Assembly: GCF_030506255.1 (NCBI RefSeq)
Contig: NZ_CP113431.1
Coordinates: 248,001 to 312,000 of the forward strand
Source: Nocardioides sp. Arc9.136
GTDB lineage: Bacteria > Actinomycetota > Actinomycetes > Propionibacteriales > Nocardioidaceae
DNA length: 64,000 bases
Direction of reading: 5' to 3'
A program made the translations under genes and the position numbers. The notes under the pieces were generated by a model. That model did no database searches, was not told the DNA's origin, and worked only from the letters and a program-made list of their open reading frames with translations. Shown here one piece after another: positions 23,491-30,356 of the stretch. How positions within the stretch are numbered: position 1 is the stretch's first letter; the number at the start of each line of letters is the position of its first letter.

Positions 23491-24870
23491 ATGGCCGGGG
23501 GAACCACCGACGTCCTGGCGCTCAGCGTCCACGGCTCCGCAGGCGTGGTCGACCTGGTCGTCCCCGCCGAGGCCGTGGCGCGCGACGTCGCCGCGGCGTA
23601 CGCCGAGCAGGCCGGCCTGGCAGCCGTCCCGCGCCTTGCCCGCGCGACCGGCGCGGCACTGTCCGACGACGTGGCGCTGGCCGACGCCGGCGTCGACGCC
23701 GGGACGGTGCTCGTGGCCCTGCTGCCCGGTGAGGGCGCGCCGACGGCCCCGGCGGCGAGCGGTCGCGGCCGAGCCCGTGTCCAGACCACCGCCGCCCACG
23801 GCCCCGGCGAGCCGGGCCCGCTCTCGGTGCTGTGGTTCGGCGTCTCCTCGGCGCTCGCCGGGCTGGCCGGCTGGCTCGCCGCCCAGGCCGGGCCCGGCGA
23901 CCTGCGCGACGCCGCCGTGGTCCTGCTCGCCGTGGCCGCGGTCGTCGCCGTGCTCCCGGTGGGACGCCACGCCGGGCGGCGTGCCGTCACCGCGCCGGCG
24001 TTCGCCGGCGCCGCCGCCTTCGCCGTCCTCTGGGACCCCGCTCCCGAGCGGCTGCCGACCGTCGTCGGCACCGCCGCCCTCGTGGCGGCCGTCGCGGCGG
24101 CCGTGGCCCGGTCGCTCGACCGGCGCTCCGAGGAGGCGCTGCGGACCTGGATGGTCGTCGGCGGCGGGGTCTTCGTGGTGTCGGTGCTCGCCGCGCTGGC
24201 CGGGTTCTCCGAGCAGGTGGTCTGGGCGACGCTGCTCGTGGCCGCGGTGCTGGCGGCCCGGCTCGTCCCCGGCTGGGCGGTCGACGTGCCCGACCAGCTC
24301 CTCATCGACCTCGAGCGGCTCGCCGTGACCGCCTGGTCGGCCCGCGACCGGCCGACCGGGCGGCGGGGTCGCACCCTCGTCCGGCCGCGTGCCGTCGCCG
24401 AGGTGGCCGCCCGCGGCGCCCGGATCATCACCGCGGCCTCGGTGGCGGTCCTGGCCGTCGCCGCCACCTCCGCGCCACTGCTGCTGGCGACCGCCACGGT
24501 CCCGCTCGACCGGATCGGCGCCCGGGTGCTCGTCGGCGCGGCCGGCGCGACGCTGCTGCTCGCTGCGCGCAGCTACCGGCACGTCGCCGCGCGCCGCCTG
24601 CTTCGGACCGCCGGCCTCGCGTGCGAGGCAGCGCTCCTGGTCCACCTGCTCGACGAGCTCGGGGGCGGGTGGGGGACCACGGTCGCCACGGCCGCGATCG
24701 CGGTCGCCGTGCTGCTGGTCGTCGTCGCGGTGGCGACCGGTCGCGGCTGGCGCTCGGCGTGGTGGTCGCGCCGGGCCGAGGTGCTCGAGGGCGTCTGCGG
24801 CGCGTTCGCCGTGGGTTCGGTGGTCGTCGCGGTGGGTCTCTTCCGTGCCCTGTGGGAAAGGACTTTCTGA
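23491..24870 (+). CDS. EccD-like T7SS membrane protein (paralogue 1)
   Basis: A 459-residue protein with an N-terminal ubiquitin-like (YukD-type) domain of about 80 residues, LALSVHGSAGVVDLVVPAEA...GTVLVALLPGEG, and about 11 membrane helices from residue 110 to the end. This is the same architecture as EccD, but the sequence differs clearly from the second copy at 25834-27186. It is the first gene of the rightward half of the locus. In mycobacteria EccD forms a dimer lining the channel; two paralogues here could form a heterodimer. It starts at ATG 23491 with GGAGG 5-6 bases upstream. Confidence 0.75.
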   Translation: MAGGTTDVLALSVHGSAGVVDLVVPAEAVARDVAAAYAEQAGLAAVPRLARATGAALSDDVALADAGVDAGTVLVALLPGEGAPTAPAASGRGRARVQTTAAHGPGEPGPLSVLWFGVSSALAGLAGWLAAQAGPGDLRDAAVVLLAVAAVVAVLPVGRHAGRRAVTAPAFAGAAAFAVLWDPAPERLPTVVGTAALVAAVAAAVARSLDRRSEEALRTWMVVGGGVFVVSVLAALAGFSEQVVWATLLVAAVLAARLVPGWAVDVPDQLLIDLERLAVTAWSARDRPTGRRGRTLVRPRAVAEVAARGARIITAASVAVLAVAATSAPLLLATATVPLDRIGARVLVGAAGATLLLAARSYRHVAARRLLRTAGLACEAALLVHLLDELGGGWGTTVATAAIAVAVLLVVVAVATGRGWRSAWWSRRAEVLEGVCGAFAVGSVVVAVGLFRALWERTF

Positions 24871-25028
24871 GGTTTAGGGGGTGGGGCGCCGGGTAGATCG
24901 TTGCCTGTCCGCCCCGCAGGACCGGGTGGGCCTCAGATCTGCAGAGCACCACCTCGGGACGTCCCGGGGCCATCAGGGAAGAACCCATCCGGCGGCGACT
25001 GCCGCTGATCTACGTGAGGAGATGCGAC

Positions 25029-25343
25029 ATGTCGCAGGGGATGTACGGACAGGGCGAGAACACTCTCTCCCAGGCCGCGGGGATGGTGTCGGACGCACAC
25101 GCCGACTTCAACAACCTCGCCAACACGCTCACCGGCCAGATCCAGGGCCTCCAGGGCAAGTGGGTCGGCCAGGGCGGTCAGGCCTTCTTCACCCTGCACC
25201 AGACCTGGTCGGAGAAGCAGAAGGTGATCGTCAACGCGCTCACCGACTTCGAGAACTCGCTGCAGTCCACGGAGAAGGACAACAAGTCCACCGACGAGGG
25301 GAACAGCGGCAACCTCTCCAACCTCACCTCCCGCCTGAGCTGA
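25029..25343 (+). CDS. esxA: WXG100 protein (ESAT-6/EsxA-like)
   Basis: A 104-residue helical hairpin with the turn LQGKWVGQGGQAFF (W-V-G) at about residues 45-58. The start is ATG 25029, with GAGGAG 6 bases upstream, not the in-frame ATG at 25014. There is no YxxxD/E near the C-terminus, and the last 20 residues are acidic-polar and probably disordered, so this is more likely the partner lacking the secretion signal. The gene is followed after 31 bases by a second WXG100 gene, and the two products probably form a heterodimer secreted by the ESX system. Confidence 0.85.
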   Translation: MSQGMYGQGENTLSQAAGMVSDAHADFNNLANTLTGQIQGLQGKWVGQGGQAFFTLHQTWSEKQKVIVNALTDFENSLQSTEKDNKSTDEGNSGNLSNLTSRLS

Positions 25344-25374
25344 CCCCCCGACCAAGGACTGAGGAGACATCGAC

Positions 25375-25671
25375 ATGAACCTCGACGGCATCCGCGTCAA
25401 CCACGCCGGCCTCGACACCGCGGCCTCCGACCTCATGCAGGCCGTGAAGAACATCGACGACCGGCTCAACCGCCTCGAGAGCGAGCTCGCCCCGCTCCGC
25501 AGTGACTGGGACGGCCAGGCCCAGCAGGCCTACACCGTCGCCAAGCAGAAGTGGGACGGCGCCATCACCGAGATGCGCGACATCTTGTCCCAGACCAGCC
25601 AGGCCGTCAGCCAGTCGAACCAGGAGTACGCCGCCGCCGACAAGCGCGGCGCCGCGGCCTTCGACATCTGA
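25375..25671 (+). CDS. esxB: WXG100 protein (CFP-10/EsxB-like) with YxxxD signal
   Basis: A 98-residue helical hairpin with LRSDWDGQAQQAYT (W-D-G) near the middle and QEYAAADKRGAAAF close to the C-terminus. The YAAAD motif is the general T7SS secretion signal YxxxD/E that EccC recognises on EsxB-type substrates. An AGGAG ribosome site precedes ATG 25375. Together with the upstream gene this forms the expected EsxA/EsxB pair, so the locus is a complete substrate-plus-machine unit. Confidence 0.9.
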   Translation: MNLDGIRVNHAGLDTAASDLMQAVKNIDDRLNRLESELAPLRSDWDGQAQQAYTVAKQKWDGAITEMRDILSQTSQAVSQSNQEYAAADKRGAAAFDI

Positions 25672-25833
25672 GTCGGCGACCGAGCCGACCGACCATCCGG
25701 CACGTCCGGGTGGAGACGACCTCGAAGGGGTCGATGCCTCCGGGCGTCGGCCCCTTCGAGGTCTCCCTGCGCGCCGCCGCGCCGGCGCTAGGCTTCGCGC
25801 GGCCAACCGGCACGACCCCCTCGAGGAGACACG

Positions 25834-27186
25834 ATGAGCCAGGCGTCCACCAGCACGTCCGGACTGGTCCGGGTGACGGTGGCCTCGGGCACGCGGCGGG
25901 TGGACCTCGTCCTCCCCGGCGCGGTGCCGGTCGCCGAGCTGCTCCCCGAGCTGGCCCGCAGCGTGGGCCTGCTGGACCCGGCCACGGTCTACGGCGGCTA
26001 CCGGATCGTCACGGCCGAGGGCCGTCGGCTGGCCGGTGACTCCGGCCTGACCATCCAGGGCGTGGAGGACGGCGGGCTGCTCACCGTCTCCGCGGGCGTC
26101 GACGACGAGCCGCCACGGGTCTACGACGACGTCGTCGAGGCGATGACCGACGTGGTCGAGCGGGACCTCAAGCCCTGGGAGCCGGCCTCCGGGCGACGTA
26201 CCGCCCTCGCCGCGGCCGGGTTGCTGATGGCCCTGGGCGCGGTCGCCCTGCTCATCCAGCGCGGGTCGCTCCTCGCCGGCGTCGCCGCCGGCGTCGTGGC
26301 CCTCGCCCTGGTCGCCGGCGCGATCGTGCTCTCCCGCGCGCAGCGCGAGCCGGAGGCCGCCGTCGCGGTCGCCTGGATGGGCGCGGCGTACGCCGCCGTC
26401 GCCGGCCTGATGCTCGTGACCGACGACTACCTCTTCGGCCTGCCGATGGCCGCCGCCGGCGGTGGCGCGCTGCTCGCCGGCCTGGTGTCCCTGCTGGGGC
26501 TCGGCGAGGGGCGCACGCTCGTCACGCCGCCCGTGGTCGTGGGCGCCGTCCTGCTGGCGACCGGACTGGTGATGGACGCCGTCGACGTCGACCACCGGGT
26601 CGTGCTGACCACGACGCTGGTGCTGGTGGTGCTGGCCGGCTCGGTCTTCCCCTGGCTCGCGCTCGGCGCGACCGGCACGAAGACCGAGCAGCTCTACACG
26701 GTCGCCGACATCACCGCCGACCCCGACGACGTCGACCCGCACCGGGTCCGGTCCGATGCCCGCGTGGCCCACGAGATCCTCATCGGCATCTCCTCGACCG
26801 TCGGGCTGCTGCTGGTCATCGCGGCCCCGCTCGCGGTGTCCCTCGGCCTCTCCGGCACGCTCCTCGCCGTCGTGGCCTGCCTCGTGGTCATGCTGCGCAC
26901 GCGGCAGTACCGCACCGGCTCCGAGGTCCTCGTCGGACTCGTCTCCGGCATCGCCGGCCTCGTCGCGGTGGCCGTCGCGCTGCTGTGGCTGCACCCGGAC
27001 TGGCGCCCCACCGCCGCGGTCGCGCTCGCCGCGACCGGCGCGGTCCTCCTCGCCGCCACGCTGCTCCCCGGCGAACCGTCCCTGCGGCGCGGCCGCCTCG
27101 GCGACCTCGCCGAGTCGCTGTGCCTGCTCTCGCTCCTCCCGCTCACGGTCGTGGCGACCGGCGTCTTCGCGGCCGTGCGGGGCTAG
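25834..27186 (+). CDS. eccD: T7SS integral membrane protein EccD (paralogue 2)
   Basis: A 450-residue protein: an N-terminal ubiquitin-like domain (VRVTVASGTRRVDLVLPGAVPVAELLPELA...), a cytosolic linker with VYDDVVEAMTDVVERDLKPW, then about 11 membrane helices ending at the C-terminus. The DxxxE-rich linker before the first helix is typical of EccD. It lies in the order esx-esx-eccD-eccB-mycP seen in ESX loci, so this is the better candidate for the canonical EccD. The gene starts at ATG 25834 with GAGGAG upstream. The stop is 6 bases before the eccB start. Confidence 0.9.
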   Translation: MSQASTSTSGLVRVTVASGTRRVDLVLPGAVPVAELLPELARSVGLLDPATVYGGYRIVTAEGRRLAGDSGLTIQGVEDGGLLTVSAGVDDEPPRVYDDVVEAMTDVVERDLKPWEPASGRRTALAAAGLLMALGAVALLIQRGSLLAGVAAGVVALALVAGAIVLSRAQREPEAAVAVAWMGAAYAAVAGLMLVTDDYLFGLPMAAAGGGALLAGLVSLLGLGEGRTLVTPPVVVGAVLLATGLVMDAVDVDHRVVLTTTLVLVVLAGSVFPWLALGATGTKTEQLYTVADITADPDDVDPHRVRSDARVAHEILIGISSTVGLLLVIAAPLAVSLGLSGTLLAVVACLVVMLRTRQYRTGSEVLVGLVSGIAGLVAVAVALLWLHPDWRPTAAVALAATGAVLLAATLLPGEPSLRRGRLGDLAESLCLLSLLPLTVVATGVFAAVRG

Positions 27187-27192
27187 CCGCCG

Positions 27193-28629
27193 ATGGCCAC
27201 CAAGAAGGACCTCGTCGAGGCCCACTCCTTCAGCCGCCGGCGCCTGGTGACGGCGTTCGTCTCCGGTGCACCCGGTGGCCGCGAGGTCGAGCCCACCCGG
27301 CCGGGCCGCACGGTCATCGGCGGCGTGGCGCTCGCCATCCTGCTGGTCGCCGGCGCCGCGATCGCCTCGATCCTCAACCCGCGGGCGCCCAGCGACTGGA
27401 CCGACGGCGGGCTGGTGGTCTCCAAGAAGGGCGGCGCGTCGTACGTCATCCTCGAGGGCGGGGACGACCCCGAGCTGCGACCGGTGATCAACCCGACCTC
27501 GGCCCAGCTCATCCTCGGCTCCGACACCGAGCCGAGCTTCGTGGACCAGTCGGAGATCGACAAGTACGTCCCCGGGGAGCCGATCGGCATCCTCGACGCG
27601 CCGGCGACCGTGCCGGACGAGGACATGCTGCTGGACGCCGACTGGACGGCCTGCACCGCCGAGGGCCGGGGCATCAAGGTCGACGTCTCCGCCGAGCAGC
27701 TCGTCACGCCGACGACCACCGCCGGCCTCCTCGTCGAGGCCGGCGGGCGGTTCTACCTGGTCGCGGAGTCCGAGCGCGCCGAGCTGGGCGACCAGACCCG
27801 CGCCTACCTCTACGCCGTGCCGGACCAGGGCGCCAGCGACCTGCTGCTGCAGCAGCTCGGGCTCGGGATCCGCGAGGAGGCCGTGCGCGTGCCCGAGCAG
27901 TGGCTCACGCTGTTCCCTGCCGGCGGCCCGCTCAGCTTCTCCAGCTTCGGGCTCACCGGCTTCGGCGAGCGCTCGCCCAACGCCGGCCAGGACGGCATCC
28001 CGACCGGGGCCCGGATCGGCGACCGCTACGAGTCCGGGGGCATCGAGCTGCTGCTCACGGCCGAGGGGCCGGTCAGCCTCGACCCCTTCGCAGCGGCGGT
28101 CTACGCCAGCGTCGAGAAGCCCGCGGGCTACGAGCCCCGCACCCTCGAGCCCGAGGGCGACCCCCAGCTGACCCAGGCGGTGCCCGCCTACCAGCGCGCC
28201 AACTGGCCCGCCGGGACCCTCGACGCCGTGCCCGGCGAGCAGTGCGCCGTTCTGCTTCCCGAGCCCGACGGCGCTCCGGTCGTGCACATCGGGACCAACC
28301 CCACCGCCGACGCCTCCGTCGAGGAGGCCGCGACCCCGCGCGGCAAGGTCGACCAGACGCTCGACGCCGGCCGCGGCGCCTACGTGCTCAGCGCCGGGTG
28401 GGACGAGCGGCGCGTCGGGTCGCCGCACTTCATCGACTCCAAGGGCATCTCCTACGCGCTGGTGGGCCGCGAGGTCGCGGACCGCCTCGGGTACGGCGAC
28501 ACCGACCCGCCGATCGTCCCCGACACCTGGGTCGAGCTGTTTGACCCAGGCGTGGCGCTCTCGGTGGACGCCGCCCTGTGTCCCCCCGAGCTGCCCGACA
28601 AGCGCCGAGGGTCGACGACGTGCGAGTGA
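27193..28629 (+). CDS. eccB: T7SS core protein EccB
   Basis: A 478-residue EccB. The N-terminus is MATKKDLVEAHSFSRRRLVTAFVSGAPGGREVEP, which matches the conserved EccB opening (KDLVEAHxFxRRRLVxAFVSGAPGG), followed by one membrane helix (TVIGGVALAILLVAGAAIASI) and a large exterior domain with the R1-R4 repeats. Two cysteines in WTACTAEG and EQCAVLLP are candidates for the conserved disulphide. In the ESX complex EccB is the periplasmic cap with EccC, EccD and EccE. Its end overlaps the mycP start, so translation is coupled. Confidence 0.95.
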   Translation: MATKKDLVEAHSFSRRRLVTAFVSGAPGGREVEPTRPGRTVIGGVALAILLVAGAAIASILNPRAPSDWTDGGLVVSKKGGASYVILEGGDDPELRPVINPTSAQLILGSDTEPSFVDQSEIDKYVPGEPIGILDAPATVPDEDMLLDADWTACTAEGRGIKVDVSAEQLVTPTTTAGLLVEAGGRFYLVAESERAELGDQTRAYLYAVPDQGASDLLLQQLGLGIREEAVRVPEQWLTLFPAGGPLSFSSFGLTGFGERSPNAGQDGIPTGARIGDRYESGGIELLLTAEGPVSLDPFAAAVYASVEKPAGYEPRTLEPEGDPQLTQAVPAYQRANWPAGTLDAVPGEQCAVLLPEPDGAPVVHIGTNPTADASVEEAATPRGKVDQTLDAGRGAYVLSAGWDERRVGSPHFIDSKGISYALVGREVADRLGYGDTDPPIVPDTWVELFDPGVALSVDAALCPPELPDKRRGSTTCE

Positions 28630-29930
28630 GCCGGGCCGCGGTCGCCGGCGCGCTGGTGGCCGGGCTCGTCCTGGTCCCCGGCAGCCCGGCGCACGCCGAG
28701 ACGGTCGACTGCCTCAGCACCGACCCCGAGGCGCCGATCCCCTCCTCGAGCACGGACCGCAGCCTGCCCCTCGACGCCCTCGGCATGTCCGAGGTCGAGG
28801 ACTGGCTGGACACGCGCGCCGCCGGCCGGCGGGACCGGCCCGGCGCCGGCGTGCGGGTGGCGGTGCTGGACTCCGGCGTGGCGCCGCGCGCCGTGCAGGC
28901 CGGGATCCCCGTCGTCCGGCAGGTCTCGTTCACGCGCGGCGGCGCGGTCGTCGACGACGCGCACGGCACCGCCGTGGCCGGCCTCATCGCCGGGCCGCCA
29001 CGGCAGGGGACCGGCGGCGAGGACCTGCCGGTCGGCATCGCCCCGGGCGCGGAGATCGTCGACGTCAAGGTCTACGACGCCGCGCAGCCCGACGAGGGGC
29101 AGGACGGGGTGGAGCCGGCCAACCTCGTCGCCGGGCTCAACTGGGTCGCCGACAACGCCAGGGCGCTGCGGATCGGCGTCGTCAACGTGTCCCTCGCGGT
29201 GGGGGAGTACCCCCCGCTGACCCGGGCGCTGCGCCGGCTGGCCGCCGCCGACGTGGTCGTGGTCGCCGCCAGCGGCAACCGCCCCGAGGAGGGCGACCCG
29301 CTGTACGCCGAGTTCGGGCTGGAGGAGGGCCAGGACGCCCCGCCGCCCGGACAGGACGCCGCCGGGCAGGTGTGGCCGGCGGCGTACCCCCGGGTGCTGG
29401 CGGTCAGCTCCACCGCCGACGGCAGCGGCGCCCCCGACGCGACCGACGTGGTCCTGCAGAACAGCGACATCGACGTCGCCGTGCCGGCGTTCGGCGCCAT
29501 CTCCTACGGCCTCGACGGAGGGACCTGCGGCCTGCCGTCGATCTACACCTCGTGGGCGGCCGCCGAGGTGAGCGGCATCGTCGCGGTGCTGCGCTCCGCC
29601 TTCGACGAGCGTGCGCCGCAGATCGTCGCGCGGCTGGTGGCCACCGCGAGCGGCACCCCCGACACCGCCGCGACCCGCAACGTGCAGACCGGCGCCGGCG
29701 TGGTGCAGCCCTACGAGGCGCTCGTGCGGCCGCTGCGCCCGTCGAAGGACGGGGAGCTGCGCCGCAGCACCAGCGACGACCGCGACGTGGAGCGGGCGAC
29801 GGCGCCGCCCGAGGAGGTCGACCTGCTCGCCGGCGCCAGCGACCGCGCGCTGTGGTGGGGCCTGGTGGCCGGCGGGGCGCTGCTGCTCGCGCTCGTCCTG
29901 CGCCCGGTCCTGGCGCGCCGCCGCTCCTGA
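28620..29930 (+). CDS. mycP: Mycosin (subtilisin-like T7SS protease)
   Basis: A 436-residue subtilase. The start GTG 28620 has GAGG 8 bases upstream and overlaps eccB by 10 bases; GTG 28626 is an alternative. After a signal peptide (AGALVAGLVLVPGSPAHA) comes the catalytic Asp in VRVAVLDSGVAP, His in DDAHGTAVAGLIAG, the oxyanion Asn in VVAASGNRPEEG and the Ser in IYTSWAAAEVSGI. Subtilases usually read GTSxAAP here; this one has YTSWAAAE, so the glycine is replaced. A C-terminal membrane helix (LWWGLVAGGALLLALVLRPVLA) anchors it. Mycosins stabilise and regulate ESX complexes. It is the last gene before a strong terminator. Confidence 0.9.
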   Translation: MRVSRAAVAGALVAGLVLVPGSPAHAETVDCLSTDPEAPIPSSSTDRSLPLDALGMSEVEDWLDTRAAGRRDRPGAGVRVAVLDSGVAPRAVQAGIPVVRQVSFTRGGAVVDDAHGTAVAGLIAGPPRQGTGGEDLPVGIAPGAEIVDVKVYDAAQPDEGQDGVEPANLVAGLNWVADNARALRIGVVNVSLAVGEYPPLTRALRRLAAADVVVVAASGNRPEEGDPLYAEFGLEEGQDAPPPGQDAAGQVWPAAYPRVLAVSSTADGSGAPDATDVVLQNSDIDVAVPAFGAISYGLDGGTCGLPSIYTSWAAAEVSGIVAVLRSAFDERAPQIVARLVATASGTPDTAATRNVQTGAGVVQPYEALVRPLRPSKDGELRRSTSDDRDVERATAPPEEVDLLAGASDRALWWGLVAGGALLLALVLRPVLARRRS

Positions 29931-29944
29931 GGTCCCCCGGACGA

Positions 29945-29980
29945 CGGACGGCGCCGCACCTTGCGGTGCGGCGCCGTCCG
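29945..29980 (+). terminator. Strong hairpin terminator of the T7SS operon
   Basis: A perfect 16-bp stem, CGGACGGCGCCGCACC with GGTGCGGCGCCGTCCG around the loop TTGC, begins 14 bases after the mycP stop. It also lies just past the 3' end of the oppositely oriented tRNA-Ser and may end both transcripts. Confidence 0.8.
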
Positions 29981-29982
29981 AG

Positions 29983-30071
29983 TGGCGGAGGATAGGGGAT
30001 TCGAACCCCTGAGGGCTGTTAACCCAACCCGCTTTCCAAGCGAGCGCCATAGGCCACTAGGCGAATCCTCC
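29983..30071 (-). tRNA. tRNA-Ser (GGA), CCA end encoded
   Basis: The minus strand reads GGAGGAT (acceptor, 30071-30065) through an anticodon loop CTTGGAAA with anticodon GGA, a long variable arm (GGGTTGGGTTAACAGCCC), the T-loop GGTTCGAATCC, and ATCCTCC, discriminator G and CCA. The long variable arm confirms the serine class. It decodes UCC and UCU. Confidence 0.9.
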
Positions 30072-30141
30072 GCGGAGGAGCGTACCGGTCACCTGCGACG
30101 CCGGTGAAATCCCCTCCGGGTGCGGGCGGTGCAGCCTGGTG

Positions 30142-30170
30142 TTGGTGACCTCGCGCCCCTCACCTAGACT
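30142..30170 (+). promoter_or_regulatory. Housekeeping sigma promoter of the SRP RNA
   Basis: TTGGTG (30142-30147) and TAGACT (30165-30170) are separated by 17 bp, ideal for a group 1 sigma factor. The expected start point is near base 30177, exactly at the beginning of the SRP RNA stem. Confidence 0.7.
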
Positions 30171-30176
30171 GCGGGG

Positions 30177-30268
30177 CAACCCCCCGTGCGGCGGCATCTC
30201 GCCCAATCCCCCAGGGCCGGAAGGCAGCAAGGGCAAGTGAGCTCTGTCGGGTGCATGGGGGGCCTTTT
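30177..30268 (+). ncRNA. ffs: Signal recognition particle RNA (4.5S type)
   Basis: The conserved domain IV core GGCCGGAAGGCAGCAAGGGC (30216-30235) with AAGTGAGC is diagnostic. The ends pair as six C (30180-30185) followed by GTGC against GCATGGGGGG (30253-30262), and a TTTT run follows as a terminator. The RNA binds Ffh for co-translational targeting. It lies upstream of dnaX, as in many actinobacteria. Confidence 0.95.
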
Positions 30269-30344
30269 CATGCCCGGGGGCCGATCCGGGGCACCACGTC
30301 CCCCGGCGGGTCCGGCGGCCTGTCGGGATGTCGGCGCCGGTGGT

Positions 30345-30350
30345 TAGTGT
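30345..30350 (+). promoter_or_regulatory. Probable -10 box for leaderless dnaX transcript
   Basis: TAGTGT ends 6 bases before GTG 30357, with no ribosome-site-like purines between, the typical spacing of actinobacterial leaderless genes. Confidence 0.5.
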
Positions 30351-30356
30351 TCTGGC

